From Bacteroidota bacterium (GTDB lineage: Bacteria; Bacteroidota; Bacteroidia; Chitinophagales; Chitinophagaceae): a stretch of DNA of 64,000 nt. Shown here one piece after another: positions 17,439-26,733 of this stretch. The notes under the pieces are model-generated. The model saw only the letters and a program-made list of their open reading frames with translations, did not search any database and was not told the DNA's origin. Both the position numbers and the translations under genes were made by a program. The stretch spans positions 1 to 64,000 of the forward strand of contig CANHGS010000011.1 in assembly GCA_947460595.1 (NCBI GenBank), written 5' to 3'. The first letter of the stretch is position 1. Every line of letters starts with the position of its first letter.

Positions 17439-18194
17439 ATGCGTTTTTTGAGGTTCAAAAAAATACGGTTCTTCTTAATCCCCTTTGTCTTATTAATGGG
17501 TGGTTTGGTATTTGGTACCGGAAAATATGGACCCTCAAAAACCAAGGTTCCAGCCTATAAAGACTCAACAGCCACCCATGCTGTTGAAAACAATCGGGCC
17601 TTTTTATATGATTCGCTGGACTTAGATGGCCTAGGTCTTTCTAAAGAAGCATTTAATTTGGCTTTAACCGGTTATCAGTGCCTAGTTGCAGCAGGAAAGG
17701 TTCAAAAAGACAATATTCTCACAATCATAGATTTTAGTCTGCCCTCTAGTCAAAAAAGGCTTTTTGTGATCAATTTAGAAACGGGTGCTTTGTTGTTCAA
17801 CACCTTTGTATCTCACGGAAGAAATTCCGGAACAGCGCTAGCTACCAAATTCTCCAATGCTTTTAATAGTTTTAAAAGCAGTTTGGGTTTCTATACCACC
17901 GGTAGTCCTTATTCGGGCAAACACGGTTATAGCCTGAGACTTCAAGGACAAGAAGCGGGTATCAATGACAATGCTTTTGAAAGGGGCATTGTAATACATA
18001 GTGCCAACTATGTAAACGAGCGTACTATTCACCAAATGGGATATATCGGCCGTAGCCAAGGTTGCCCAGCCATTCCAGAAGCCTTGAAAAAACCCATTAT
18101 TGAAACCATCCGTAATGGTAGTTGCTTATTTGTCTATAGCCCAGACAAAGCTTATACAACACATTCTAAGTTACTTCAGAAGGTTTCTATTTAA
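17439..18194 (+). CDS. Murein L,D-transpeptidase catalytic domain protein (YkuD/ErfK-like)
   Basis: 251 residues with an N-terminal membrane segment (about 11-27), then a domain of the L,D-transpeptidase-catalytic type. The active-site pattern is His187 (I-V-I-H-S) and the nucleophile Cys209 in R-S-Q-G-C-P-A-I, with S-L-R-L-Q-G before it. It probably acts on peptidoglycan cross-links or on lipoprotein attachment in the periplasm. This subfamily is shorter than classical YkuD proteins and few members have a known role. It has its own well-formed promoter and is convergent with the RES toxin gene. Confidence 0.85.
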   Translation: MRFLRFKKIRFFLIPFVLLMGGLVFGTGKYGPSKTKVPAYKDSTATHAVENNRAFLYDSLDLDGLGLSKEAFNLALTGYQCLVAAGKVQKDNILTIIDFSLPSSQKRLFVINLETGALLFNTFVSHGRNSGTALATKFSNAFNSFKSSLGFYTTGSPYSGKHGYSLRLQGQEAGINDNAFERGIVIHSANYVNERTIHQMGYIGRSQGCPAIPEALKKPIIETIRNGSCLFVYSPDKAYTTHSKLLQKVSI

Positions 18195-18244
18195 TGAACC
18201 ACCTAGTAGGCTTGTTTTCCTTTATAGGAAGAGAATTACACTAA

Positions 18245-18718
18245 TTATTTACGCTTTTGTTGTTTAAGTATTGCCTCAATTCTTTCATCGGGAACCAAAT
18301 CAGTAACAGCTATTAATTTGATTTTTGAAAAACCAGGATGGGTACTATTTATTACCAAGTTATAAGAACTAGGTAATACGGCGGATGGTACTTTTAAAAT
18401 AAGGGTAGCTGCTGAAACAAACCAAGCAGTTCCCAATAATTGTGTTTGTGCATATTGATTCATAGAACGCCAACCTGCTTTCAAATTGCTTGCTTCAATG
18501 GTTTCTATGCTAAGATTGTCTGGAATTTCTACAATCATAATTTTGAAGTCTTCATTGAATCCAACCCCTTGTCTTCGAATCATGTTTTCTAAAAATGCCA
18601 GTGGTATACTATCTGCTGCATACAAAACCCTTTGTCCAGCTAGATTCCACCTTCCCGCCATTCCTGAACAATTCAATGATTCACTAAACTGCTTATGTAC
18701 AATTCTATAAGCTAGCAT
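18245..18718 (-). CDS. RES domain toxin of a type II toxin-antitoxin system
   Basis: 157 residues. RES family features: Arg5 in A-Y-R-I, G-R-W-N at 22-25, Tyr33, Glu44 in F-L-E-N, Ser112 in V-P-S-A-V, and the C-terminal N-x-T-H-P block near 124-128. Characterised RES toxins (for example MbcT) break down NAD+ through these Arg, Tyr, Glu and Ser positions, which look intact here. The gene starts 2 bases after the stop of its Xre-type antitoxin gene. NAD+ depletion is inferred from the family. Confidence 0.9.
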   Translation of the reverse strand: MLAYRIVHKQFSESLNCSGMAGRWNLAGQRVLYAADSIPLAFLENMIRRQGVGFNEDFKIMIVEIPDNLSIETIEASNLKAGWRSMNQYAQTQLLGTAWFVSAATLILKVPSAVLPSSYNLVINSTHPGFSKIKLIAVTDLVPDERIEAILKQQKRK

Positions 18719-18720
18719 GA

Positions 18721-19155
18721 TTATACCGGATAACCTTGAGACATTTTATCCAACTCATCGGTTACTAAGTCAACGCCACCTGAGGTCTTTAACCAACCCA
18801 ATGGTGTTTGTTGACTGCTCCAAAATGGTTTGTTCAACCAATAATTAAACTCATCAATACTCCCAAATACTTCTTCTCCTTTTTCAAAGAGCGCAACAAT
18901 TTTCAACAAGTGCTCGCTATAAATTGGTTCCAGATTTTTTTTCTGTAATTTATAGTTGCTGATGGTTCTAGCAGAAAGATTAATGAGGGTTGCCAATTCT
19001 TTTTCTGACATTTTGATGGTTTCTGCTAATTCATAAAACCATTTTGTTTTAACCCCTTTTCTTGCGGTTTGAACCAATTGCAAGTTGTTCAAATAATCCA
19101 AATCCTTGAACTTGGCTTTGACCATTTTCCGATTATTGGTTTGAAATACTGTCAT
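18721..19155 (-). CDS. Xre/MbcA/ParS family antitoxin (DUF2384)
   Basis: 144 residues. An N-terminal helix-turn-helix like region (about 46-72, with M-S-E-K-E-L-A-T-L-I and S-A-R-T-I-S-N-Y) and a C-terminal toxin-binding domain (F-G-S-I-D-E-F-N-Y-W-L near 95, then T-P-L-G-W-L near 118). This layout is the standard partner of RES toxins: the C-terminal domain blocks the toxin's active site and the helical part binds the operon promoter. It is first in the operon. A perfect GAAAATTTTC palindrome beside the -7 element upstream is a plausible autoregulation site. Confidence 0.9.
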   Translation of the reverse strand: MTVFQTNNRKMVKAKFKDLDYLNNLQLVQTARKGVKTKWFYELAETIKMSEKELATLINLSARTISNYKLQKKNLEPIYSEHLLKIVALFEKGEEVFGSIDEFNYWLNKPFWSSQQTPLGWLKTSGGVDLVTDELDKMSQGYPV

Positions 19156-19171
19156 GATTAATATTCTTATT

Positions 19172-19179
19172 CAAATTTA
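19172..19179 (-). promoter_or_regulatory. -7 element of the toxin-antitoxin operon
   Basis: Minus strand reads TAAATTTG, a full match to TAnnTTTG, 16 bases before the antitoxin ATG. Confidence 0.5.
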
Positions 19180-19181
19180 AT

Positions 19182-19191
19182 GAAAATTTTC
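19182..19191. promoter_or_regulatory. Perfect palindrome, candidate antitoxin operator
   Basis: GAAAATTTTC is a perfect 10-bp palindrome two bases upstream of the -7 element of the toxin-antitoxin operon, inside the -33/-7 spacer, where a bound repressor would block RNA polymerase. AT-rich palindromes of this size also arise by chance. Confidence 0.4.
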
Positions 19192-19261
19192 GTTTTGTAT
19201 ATAGAAATTATTCCTATTGGGAAGTTGTATCTTAGAGAATCAATCACCAGATTCTTTTTGT

Positions 19262-22200
19262 ATGATTCAACCAAAACCAAACAATCGCCGTTTCATCGGC
19301 CTATTAGCCATGGCAATTTGCTGCAGTTGGCAATTAATGGCACAACCTTTTTCTGATGCCTATTTAACGGGCATGAAGTACCGAATGATTGGCCCGCATA
19401 GGGGAGGCCGAACGGTTGGTGCGGTAGGTGTTCCCAGCCAACCATCTGTTTTCTATATAGGTGTAAACAATGGTGGGGTATGGAAGTCAAATGACTATGG
19501 CCGTACCTGGAAACCCATTTTTGACCAAATGCGCACGGGTTCCGTGGGCGATATTGCTGTGTCAGAATCCAATCCAAACGTCATCTATGTGGGCTGCGGA
19601 GAAGGCATTCAAAGACCAGACCTTTCTGTGGGTGATGGGGTTTACAAATCAACCGATGGGGGAAAGACCTGGAAGAATATGGGTTTGAATGATGGTCAAC
19701 AGATTGGAGACATTATCATTGACCCAAAAGACGAGAACCGCATATTCGTAGCTGTCTTGGGCCATCCTTATGGACCCAATACTGAGCGTGGGGTATATAG
19801 AAGTTTGAACGGCGGCAAAACCTGGGAGCGGGTGTTGTACAAGGATGAAAATACAGGCGCGGTTCAGGTAAACTTTGATCCCAATAACGCCAATATTTTG
19901 TACGCTGACCTCTGGGCAGGCAGACAGGGTCCTTGGGAAAACGGACAGTGGAATGGACCAGAAAGTGGCATGTTCAAATCCACCGACGGGGGCAATACTT
20001 GGAAAAAACTCACCAAAGGTTTACCTACCCCTGAACAGGGTTTGGGTAGGATTGGTTTTGGCATAGCACCCACTAACAGCAATCGTTTGTACGCAACCGT
20101 GGATGCTGGAAAATATGGCGGTATTTATAGAAGTGATGACGCCGGTGAGTCTTGGCAGATGATGAATGCAGACGGCCGGTTTTGGGGAAGGGGAAGTGAT
20201 TTTGCAGAAGTAAAAGTGGACCCCACCAATGCAGATATTGTGTATAGTGCCAATGTAGTAGTTTGGAAATCTACAGATGGGGGCAAAAATTGGAGCGGTT
20301 TCCGCGGTGCGCCGGGGGGCGATGACTACCACCGAATCTGGATCAACCCAACCAATCCAAAGATCATGTTGATAGCTTTGGATCAGGGTGGTATTGTAAC
20401 GGTGAATGGAGGGGAAACTTTTTCCTCTTGGTACAACCAACCAACAGCACAGTTCTACCACGTGAATACCGACAATAGTTTTCCTTATAATGTCTATGGT
20501 GGTCAACAAGAAAGTGGATCTGTGGGTATTTCTTCTAGAGGAAACGATGGTCAGATTACATTCCGTGAGTGGCATCCAGTAGGCGTAGAAGAATATGGCT
20601 ATATAGCACCAGATCCTTTGGACCCCAATATTATTTATGGTGGTAAGATTACCAAATTTGACAAACGTACAGGACAGGTACAGCATATTGGACCAGAAGG
20701 AATTCGCTCGGGCAAATACCGTTGGGTTAGAACAGCACCGGTCTTGTTTTCTCCCATTGATCCAAAGACCTTATACTTTGCTGGAAATGTCTTGTTCAAA
20801 ACCACCAATGGTGGCAATAGTTGGCAGACCATTAGTCCCGACTTAACACGTGAGTCCTGGGATATTCCTGCCAGTGTAGGTGTCTATACTACTGAAGACA
20901 TGAAAACCATGCCCAGACGCGGCGTAATTTATACCGTTGCTCCTTCATACAAAGACATCAATACCATTTGGGCTGGCACCGATGATGGCTATATTCAAGT
21001 TACACGTGACGGAGGCAAGAATTGGAAAAATGTGACGCCTCCAGAAATTACTTCTTGGAGTAAAGTTTCTTTAATGGACGCTAGTCATTTTGATGCCAAC
21101 ACCGTTTATGCTGCGGTGAATAGGATTCGTTGTGACGACATGCATCCTTATGCTTATAAAACCAATGACGGAGGAAAGACCTGGAAAAAAATCACCAATG
21201 GCCTGCCCGATAATGAACCCATTAACGTGGTACGTGAAGACCCTATTAGAAAAGGATTGTTGTTTGCTGGTTCAGAAAACGCGGTCTATGTGTCTTTTGA
21301 CGATGGAGAACACTGGCAGTCTCTGCGTTTAAACATGCCGGCCACTTCTATTCGTGACCTTGTAATCAAAGACGATGATTTGGTATTGGGAACCCATGGA
21401 CGCGGTTTTTGGATCTTGGACGATATTAGCCCTTTGCGTCAATTGACCACAAAAACCCTAGACGCAAAAACCGTTTTGTACAAACCCCAACAAGCCATTC
21501 GCGTGCGTTGGAATATGAATACCGATACACCATTGCCACAAGAAGAACCCGGTGGTGAGAACCCTCCCGATGGTGCTATTATCAATTATCATTTGTCTCA
21601 ATCTGCTGCTGAGCTAAGCCTAGAAATTTTAGACCCAACTGGAAAATCCATTCGCAAGTATAGCAGCAAGGATAAGCCTTACGCCATACCAGACGTGAAT
21701 ATTCCTTTATACTGGATTCGCCCACAACAGATCTTGAGTGCTGCTGCAGGTGCGCACCGTTTTCTTTGGGACATGCACTACACTCCCATTGAAGATCCAG
21801 CAGAATTTCCTATGACGGCTATTTATCAAAATACACCTAAAGTAGCCAACTCACCCTGGGTATTACCGGGTGTCTACACAGTGAAATTAACCGTTGATGG
21901 TAAAACAGAAACCCAAACCCTTACGGTAAAATTGGACCCCCGTGTAAAAGCCAGCGCCCTTGATTTACAACAACAGCATAGTTTGTCATTGGCCTGCTAT
22001 GAAGGTAGATTAGCATCGCGCAAGCTTGGAGAAAGCATTACTGCTGCAAGGGAGATGATTAAAACAAAAACTAGCGCCGCTAACAAAGACAGCTTGAATG
22101 CCATTGACCAAGAACTAGCGGCCATGGAAGGTTCTGGCAGAGCAAGTAGAAGGGGCGGTGGCTCACAAGCTTCTCCTACCACTACTAGTGTAGAGTCTAG

Positions 22201-22345
22201 TTTTGCAGGATTGTTTGGCGTTTTTCATGAAACCGAAATGACACCTACTACACAAACGGCTGCGGCAGTAAAACAGGTGCAAGAACAACTAAATGCATTG
22301 AAAACAAAAACCAGTGCCTTGTTGAGCAAGTTGAGTAAGTACTAA
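19262..22345 (+). CDS. Secreted sortilin/VPS10-like beta-propeller protein with Asp-box repeats
   Basis: About 1027 residues from the ATG at 19262, which gives a signal peptide ending in L-M-A-Q; the TTG at 19217 is less likely. I count ten Asp-box motifs (S/T-x-D-G-G-x-T-W and close variants) between residues ~65 and ~685, consistent with two beta-propellers of the sialidase/sortilin type. The C-terminal ~300 residues hold a beta-sandwich-like part (L-D-P-R-V-K near 875) and helical segments with a short Gly/Ser-rich insertion. The family is common in Bacteroidota and often annotated as 'glycosyl hydrolase', but I see no proof of catalysis. Probably exported; role unknown. Confidence 0.8.
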   Translation: MIQPKPNNRRFIGLLAMAICCSWQLMAQPFSDAYLTGMKYRMIGPHRGGRTVGAVGVPSQPSVFYIGVNNGGVWKSNDYGRTWKPIFDQMRTGSVGDIAVSESNPNVIYVGCGEGIQRPDLSVGDGVYKSTDGGKTWKNMGLNDGQQIGDIIIDPKDENRIFVAVLGHPYGPNTERGVYRSLNGGKTWERVLYKDENTGAVQVNFDPNNANILYADLWAGRQGPWENGQWNGPESGMFKSTDGGNTWKKLTKGLPTPEQGLGRIGFGIAPTNSNRLYATVDAGKYGGIYRSDDAGESWQMMNADGRFWGRGSDFAEVKVDPTNADIVYSANVVVWKSTDGGKNWSGFRGAPGGDDYHRIWINPTNPKIMLIALDQGGIVTVNGGETFSSWYNQPTAQFYHVNTDNSFPYNVYGGQQESGSVGISSRGNDGQITFREWHPVGVEEYGYIAPDPLDPNIIYGGKITKFDKRTGQVQHIGPEGIRSGKYRWVRTAPVLFSPIDPKTLYFAGNVLFKTTNGGNSWQTISPDLTRESWDIPASVGVYTTEDMKTMPRRGVIYTVAPSYKDINTIWAGTDDGYIQVTRDGGKNWKNVTPPEITSWSKVSLMDASHFDANTVYAAVNRIRCDDMHPYAYKTNDGGKTWKKITNGLPDNEPINVVREDPIRKGLLFAGSENAVYVSFDDGEHWQSLRLNMPATSIRDLVIKDDDLVLGTHGRGFWILDDISPLRQLTTKTLDAKTVLYKPQQAIRVRWNMNTDTPLPQEEPGGENPPDGAIINYHLSQSAAELSLEILDPTGKSIRKYSSKDKPYAIPDVNIPLYWIRPQQILSAAAGAHRFLWDMHYTPIEDPAEFPMTAIYQNTPKVANSPWVLPGVYTVKLTVDGKTETQTLTVKLDPRVKASALDLQQQHSLSLACYEGRLASRKLGESITAAREMIKTKTSAANKDSLNAIDQELAAMEGSGRASRRGGGSQASPTTTSVESSFAGLFGVFHETEMTPTTQTAAAVKQVQEQLNALKTKTSALLSKLSKY

Positions 22346-22371
22346 ATAGTGCTATAGATTTTTATAGAAAT

Positions 22372-22393
22372 GGGCGCTGCATTTGTAGCGCCT
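22372..22393. terminator. Possible bidirectional terminator between the propeller gene and uvrB
   Basis: GGCGCT (22373-22378) pairs with AGCGCC (22387-22392) around an 8-base loop. T-rich bases follow on the plus strand; the U tract is weak on both sides. It sits between two convergent genes and touches the uvrB stop codon. Confidence 0.5.
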
Positions 22394-24431
22394 ATTTCAT
22401 TTGCTCCAAGTCCTTTTGTAAGCGGAACATTTGGTCGCGCAATCGAGCCGCTTCAATAAAGTCCAGATCGCGCGCGGCTTTCTCCATTTCTTTTTTGGTT
22501 TGCTTAATGGCTTTTTCCAATTGCGGAATGGTTTGATAAACTTCTTGTTCATCCGCTACTTTAGAAGGAACCAGCTGCGCATCTTGCTGCAAGGCATATG
22601 GATTGGATGGGTCATAACCCTTGATATCTAAGACAGAACCTTGCGCAAAAACCTGCTCCCTACTTTTAATAATGGTGGTTGGTGTAATACCATTTGCCAA
22701 GTTATGCGCAATCTGTTTTTCTCTGCGGCGATTGGTCTCGTCAATGGTTCGCTGCATAGACTCGGTCATCTTGTCTGCATAGAAAATGACAAAACCATCT
22801 ACGTTACGCGCGGCGCGTCCAGCGGTTTGTGTGAGCGATTTTTCATTGCGTAAGAAGCCTTCTTTGTCTGCATCTAAAATGGCCACCAAAGAAACTTCGG
22901 GAAGATCCAAGCCTTCACGCAATAAGTTCACACCCACCAATACGTCAATCTCTCCCAAGCGTAGTTGTCTCAAGATTTCTACGCGCTCCAATGTGTCTAC
23001 ATCACTATGAATATACTTAGACTTGATATTGATTCGGGCTAGGTATTTGTCCATTTCTTCCGCCATGCGTTTGGTGAGTGTGGTCACCAAAATTCGATCT
23101 CCTTTTTTTACGGTCTTGTCAATTTCATCCAACAAGTCATCAATCTGATTAGCACTAGGTCTAATTTGAATTGGGGGATCCAAGAGACCGGTAGGTCTTA
23201 CTACTTGTTCTACTACTACACCACCTGTTTTTTCTAATTCATAATCACCCGGCGTGGCACTCACAAAAATGGTTTGTCCCGTGAGGGCTTCAAACTCGTT
23301 AAAGTTGAGGGGTCTGTTGTCCATGGCAGATGGAAGTCTAAATCCATATTCTACCAGCACCAATTTTCTGCTTCTATCTCCACCATACATACCCGCTACT
23401 TGCGGAATGGTTTGGTGACTTTCATCAACCACCAACAAAAAGTCTTTGGGAAAATAATCCAACAAACAGAAGGGTCGGGTACCTGGTTTACGCCGATCAA
23501 AAAAACGAGAATAGTTTTCAATACCATTGCAATAACCCAGTTCACGAATCATTTCAATATCATATTCCACGCGCTCTTTGAGTCTTTGCGCTTCTATAAA
23601 CTTGCCCGTACTTTTAAAATATTCTACCTGGGCCATCATCTCATCTTGGATCTCGTGCATCACTTGCAAGATCATTTCTTTGGGTGCCAAATAGAGCGTG
23701 GCAGGAAAAATGGCGGCGGTATCCATGACCCCAATGCGTTTGCTATTGGCCGTATCAATACTTTCTATTTCTTCAATCTCGTCTCCAAAAAAAGTAACCC
23801 TATAACCAAAGTCTACATAGGGCAGGTTAATATCTACGGTATCTCCTTTTACCCTAAATGTTCCTCTTCCAAACTCACCCTGTGAGCGATTGTACAAAGC
23901 GTTGACCAAAGCGTGCAAGAATCCCTGTCTGGATATTACTTGTCCTTTGTGAATGCGGATAATCCCATTCTCGTATTCTGTTGGATTACCCATACCATAA
24001 ATACAACTCACACTGGCTACTACAATAATATCTCTTCTTCCACTCAATAATTGAGACGTGGCTTGCAAGCGCAGCTTGTCTAGTTCTTCATTGATGCTGA
24101 GGTCTTTTTCTATATAGACATCGCGCACGGGCATATAGGCTTCGGGCTGATAGTAGTCATAATAGCTTACAAAATAACCCACCGCATTATCTGGGAAGAA
24201 TTGTTTAAACTCTCCATAGAGCTGTGCCACCAAGGTTTTGTTGTGCGTAAGCACCAAAGTTGGTCGCTGGGTATTCTGAATCAGGTTGGCAATGGTAAAT
24301 GTTTTACCACTACCTGTTACACCCAACAAAGTTTGAAACTGCTCTCCATCATTTACATTGTCTGTCAACTGTTGAATGGCAGATGGTTGGTCTCCAGCTG
24401 GTTGGTATGGTGCGTGCAGATTAAAGGGCAT
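22392..24431 (-). CDS. uvrB: Excinuclease ABC subunit B
   Basis: 679 residues, normal length for the damage-verifying helicase-like subunit of nucleotide excision repair. Walker A G-V-T-G-S-G-K-T at 37-44, the beta-hairpin region with Y-Y-D-Y-Y-Q-P-E-A-Y near 90-100 that clamps DNA, D-E-S-H motif near 340, and G-R-A-A-R-N (motif VI) near 545. A C-terminal UVR domain (about 638-679) binds UvrC. The stop lies in a hairpin shared with the convergent gene. The upstream esterase gene ends 27 bases before its ATG. Confidence 0.97.
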   Translation of the reverse strand: MPFNLHAPYQPAGDQPSAIQQLTDNVNDGEQFQTLLGVTGSGKTFTIANLIQNTQRPTLVLTHNKTLVAQLYGEFKQFFPDNAVGYFVSYYDYYQPEAYMPVRDVYIEKDLSINEELDKLRLQATSQLLSGRRDIIVVASVSCIYGMGNPTEYENGIIRIHKGQVISRQGFLHALVNALYNRSQGEFGRGTFRVKGDTVDINLPYVDFGYRVTFFGDEIEEIESIDTANSKRIGVMDTAAIFPATLYLAPKEMILQVMHEIQDEMMAQVEYFKSTGKFIEAQRLKERVEYDIEMIRELGYCNGIENYSRFFDRRKPGTRPFCLLDYFPKDFLLVVDESHQTIPQVAGMYGGDRSRKLVLVEYGFRLPSAMDNRPLNFNEFEALTGQTIFVSATPGDYELEKTGGVVVEQVVRPTGLLDPPIQIRPSANQIDDLLDEIDKTVKKGDRILVTTLTKRMAEEMDKYLARINIKSKYIHSDVDTLERVEILRQLRLGEIDVLVGVNLLREGLDLPEVSLVAILDADKEGFLRNEKSLTQTAGRAARNVDGFVIFYADKMTESMQRTIDETNRRREKQIAHNLANGITPTTIIKSREQVFAQGSVLDIKGYDPSNPYALQQDAQLVPSKVADEQEVYQTIPQLEKAIKQTKKEMEKAARDLDFIEAARLRDQMFRLQKDLEQMK

Positions 24432-24458
24432 AACCTTGATTGGTCTGCTAAGTTAACC

Positions 24459-26612
24459 CTAATTTCCTGTTCTAAAAGGTAAGGCTGGTAAACCTGCTTC
24501 ATTCACCAAATTGGGTTGGGCAGTTTCGTTCCAGCCGAATCTTACTTGCGTTGGTTGTTTTACCGTTGCTGCTTGCAAGACAATTTTCTTTCCTTCAATG
24601 GTGGCATTGGCTTCTACAAATTGACCATCGGCGCCAGCCAGACTAAACCAATTGGGTGCTTTACCGTCGGTGGTTTTGAGGGCGGCTTCTGTTTTAAAAC
24701 TCAAGACAATTTTGTCTTCCTTGATGCGCATGGACTGATAAACTGGACCACTAAACACCGTTTTCTTAAATCCATAATCCTTGGCCAATGCCTGCAAAGC
24801 TAGTCTGTGACCTACTTCCCATTTATAGGGTGGGTGAATATCGGCTAGGTTGTCTACCAAGTCTGTGGTAACTACCATGCCTACTTTTGATAGGTTCAAA
24901 GACGCCGATTGTGCTTCCCAAAATTCAGGGAGCTTGTACACATCATGTGGTAACGGGTCCTTGCGTTTGCTATATAAATGCGGTGCTATCTGTACATAAT
25001 AGACAGGCATTTTTTTGTCTGCATATAAGTCTCTATAGGTGTTGACCAATAGTTCAAACTTGGCTGGGTAGGTTGCGTGGTCATGAATATTCAAATCAGA
25101 TTCTCCCTGATACCATAGCATCCCCTTGATGGTGCTGGGCAACATGGGTTTGATCATGCTATTAAACATTTGACCTGGATGAACCCCATCAACTTTAAAA
25201 TTGGGTCCGTTAACCGAGTCTTTTAAGGTTGGCGAATTTTGGTAAGCCCAATCTGGAATCCATGGTTCAATGCGGGTGCCGCCCCAAGAACTACTGATGA
25301 TGCCAATGGGCACGCCTGTTTTGGCTTCAATCTCTTTGGCAAAAAAATAACCAATGGCCGATACATAATTCAAAACCGTATCGCTAGCGTCTACCCAACC
25401 CACAGATGGCAAATAAGGCTGTCTGGTATGGAGTCTTTCTACATAGAGATAGCGAATATTGTTTGACTTATTGGTATTGGCTTTTTCTAGTTCCTGCAAG
25501 TCTTCTCCTCTTTTGGGCGTTGCGTATTTTTTGAGTTTACGGTCAAAAGTATATTCCATATTGGACTGACCAGAACAAAGCCAAACATCACCTACTAAAA
25601 TATTCTTCAAGACAATACTGTCTTTGTTATCTGCATAAATGACCAAGTTTCTATTAGTAGTAGAAGCTTTCATAGGATCCAGTTCCATTTTCCAAGCACC
25701 GCTATTATCGGCTTGCACGGTTTTGCGTAGGTTGGCAAAAGCAATGGTCACTGATTTTGCAGCGGGGGCGGACCCCCAAATCAGAACGGGTTTTTCACGC
25801 TGCAAAATCATATTGCTTGAAAAGGAAACGGGTAGGTTGAATTGGATAAAATTGTACAGGGGACAATTGGGTAATGCGCGCAACCCACTAATCACCGATT
25901 GTGCATTCACTCTTGCTCCTGCTTCATTGGTATGGGTATGGTCTCCAGGAAAATATTTCTTAACGGCCACATCGCCCATGGCATCATATTTATCTGCGGT
26001 GATACTATTGAGGTCTACAAAATATGCGCCTGCTTCTTGTGCTGCTTGCTTGGCCCATTTGCCAAAATCCTTATCGCTACGCAACACTTTGCCTTCTCTA
26101 AATTCATTTCTAGGAATCATGGAACAAACAATGGGAATGGCGCCTTTTGCTTTTGCGTCTTTAATAAATTTCTTCAAATACCAACCATAGCTATGCACCA
26201 CTTCAATGCTACCATCGGCCCAAGTAAGCAATACAGAATCTTCTGTTACACCCTTTAATACCCCACGATAACCCGCTTTGGAAGTATCTGGTTTAGAGCC
26301 CTCGTTATGTCCAAACTGCATCATCACGTAATCTCCTTTTTTCAAAGTAGACAAAACCTTTTCCCAACGTTGTTCTTTTATAAAAGTACGGGTGCTTCTT
26401 CCGGCCATGGCTTGATTACTCACCGCAATTTTACTGCTATCTAAAAACTCACTAATGGAAGTACCCCATCCCCATTGACCATTGGTCATGCTATTGCGCA
26501 CGGTGCTATCGCCAATAATATAGAGCGTGGGTCTATCATCTTTCAAAATAGTAAATGCCATTAAGAAGCAGCTAATGAATAGAACGGATAAAATTTGATA
26601 ATGCTTTTTCAT
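24459..26612 (-). CDS. Two-domain carbohydrate esterase: SGNH rhamnogalacturonan-acetylesterase type plus sialate-O-acetylesterase type
   Basis: 717 residues, secreted. The first domain (about 27-245) is an SGNH/GDSL esterase of the rhamnogalacturonan acetylesterase type: nucleophile Ser36 in G-D-S-T, G-H-N-E near 101, and Asp224/His227 in D-H-T-H. The second (about 258-715) is of the sialate O-acetylesterase (SASA) type: Ser350 in S-G-Q-S-N-M-E, S-S-W-G-G-T near 443, W-Y-Q-G-E-S near 506 and D-I-H-P near 620. Both active sites look complete, so it may remove acetyl groups from two positions or substrates, probably plant pectin or hemicellulose. It follows the SusC/SusD operon after a strong terminator. 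Confidence 0.87.
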   Translation of the reverse strand: MKKHYQILSVLFISCFLMAFTILKDDRPTLYIIGDSTVRNSMTNGQWGWGTSISEFLDSSKIAVSNQAMAGRSTRTFIKEQRWEKVLSTLKKGDYVMMQFGHNEGSKPDTSKAGYRGVLKGVTEDSVLLTWADGSIEVVHSYGWYLKKFIKDAKAKGAIPIVCSMIPRNEFREGKVLRSDKDFGKWAKQAAQEAGAYFVDLNSITADKYDAMGDVAVKKYFPGDHTHTNEAGARVNAQSVISGLRALPNCPLYNFIQFNLPVSFSSNMILQREKPVLIWGSAPAAKSVTIAFANLRKTVQADNSGAWKMELDPMKASTTNRNLVIYADNKDSIVLKNILVGDVWLCSGQSNMEYTFDRKLKKYATPKRGEDLQELEKANTNKSNNIRYLYVERLHTRQPYLPSVGWVDASDTVLNYVSAIGYFFAKEIEAKTGVPIGIISSSWGGTRIEPWIPDWAYQNSPTLKDSVNGPNFKVDGVHPGQMFNSMIKPMLPSTIKGMLWYQGESDLNIHDHATYPAKFELLVNTYRDLYADKKMPVYYVQIAPHLYSKRKDPLPHDVYKLPEFWEAQSASLNLSKVGMVVTTDLVDNLADIHPPYKWEVGHRLALQALAKDYGFKKTVFSGPVYQSMRIKEDKIVLSFKTEAALKTTDGKAPNWFSLAGADGQFVEANATIEGKKIVLQAATVKQPTQVRFGWNETAQPNLVNEAGLPALPFRTGN

Positions 26613-26670
26613 GAATAGTATTTAGAAATAATTTGCTTTTAAATTTTCTAGTCTTACTGCCGAGAAATTT

Positions 26671-26706
26671 TGAAAAAAATAAAGGCAATCCTAAGATCAC
26701 CTTTAT
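26671..26706 (-). terminator. Rho-independent terminator of the FAS1-SusCD operon
   Basis: On the minus strand ATAAAGG (26706-26700) pairs with CCTTTAT (26685-26679), and the run continues with seven T's. It lies about 28 bases after the SusD stop and separates the uptake operon from the esterase gene. Confidence 0.8.
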
Positions 26707-26733
26707 TTGAATATCCTACGCTTGCTTATAGAA

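Noticed and set aside
20021..20686. 221-residue open frame antisense to the propeller gene
   Set aside because: The codon pattern follows from the repeated Asp-box sequence on the other strand. No family features were seen.
23274..23885. 203-residue open frame antisense to uvrB
   Set aside because: Composition is that of a shadow of a conserved gene (many Phe, His and Ile), with no motif.
25639..26190. 183-residue open frame antisense to the esterase gene
   Set aside because: Shadow frame with no family signature; the esterase frame has two complete active sites.
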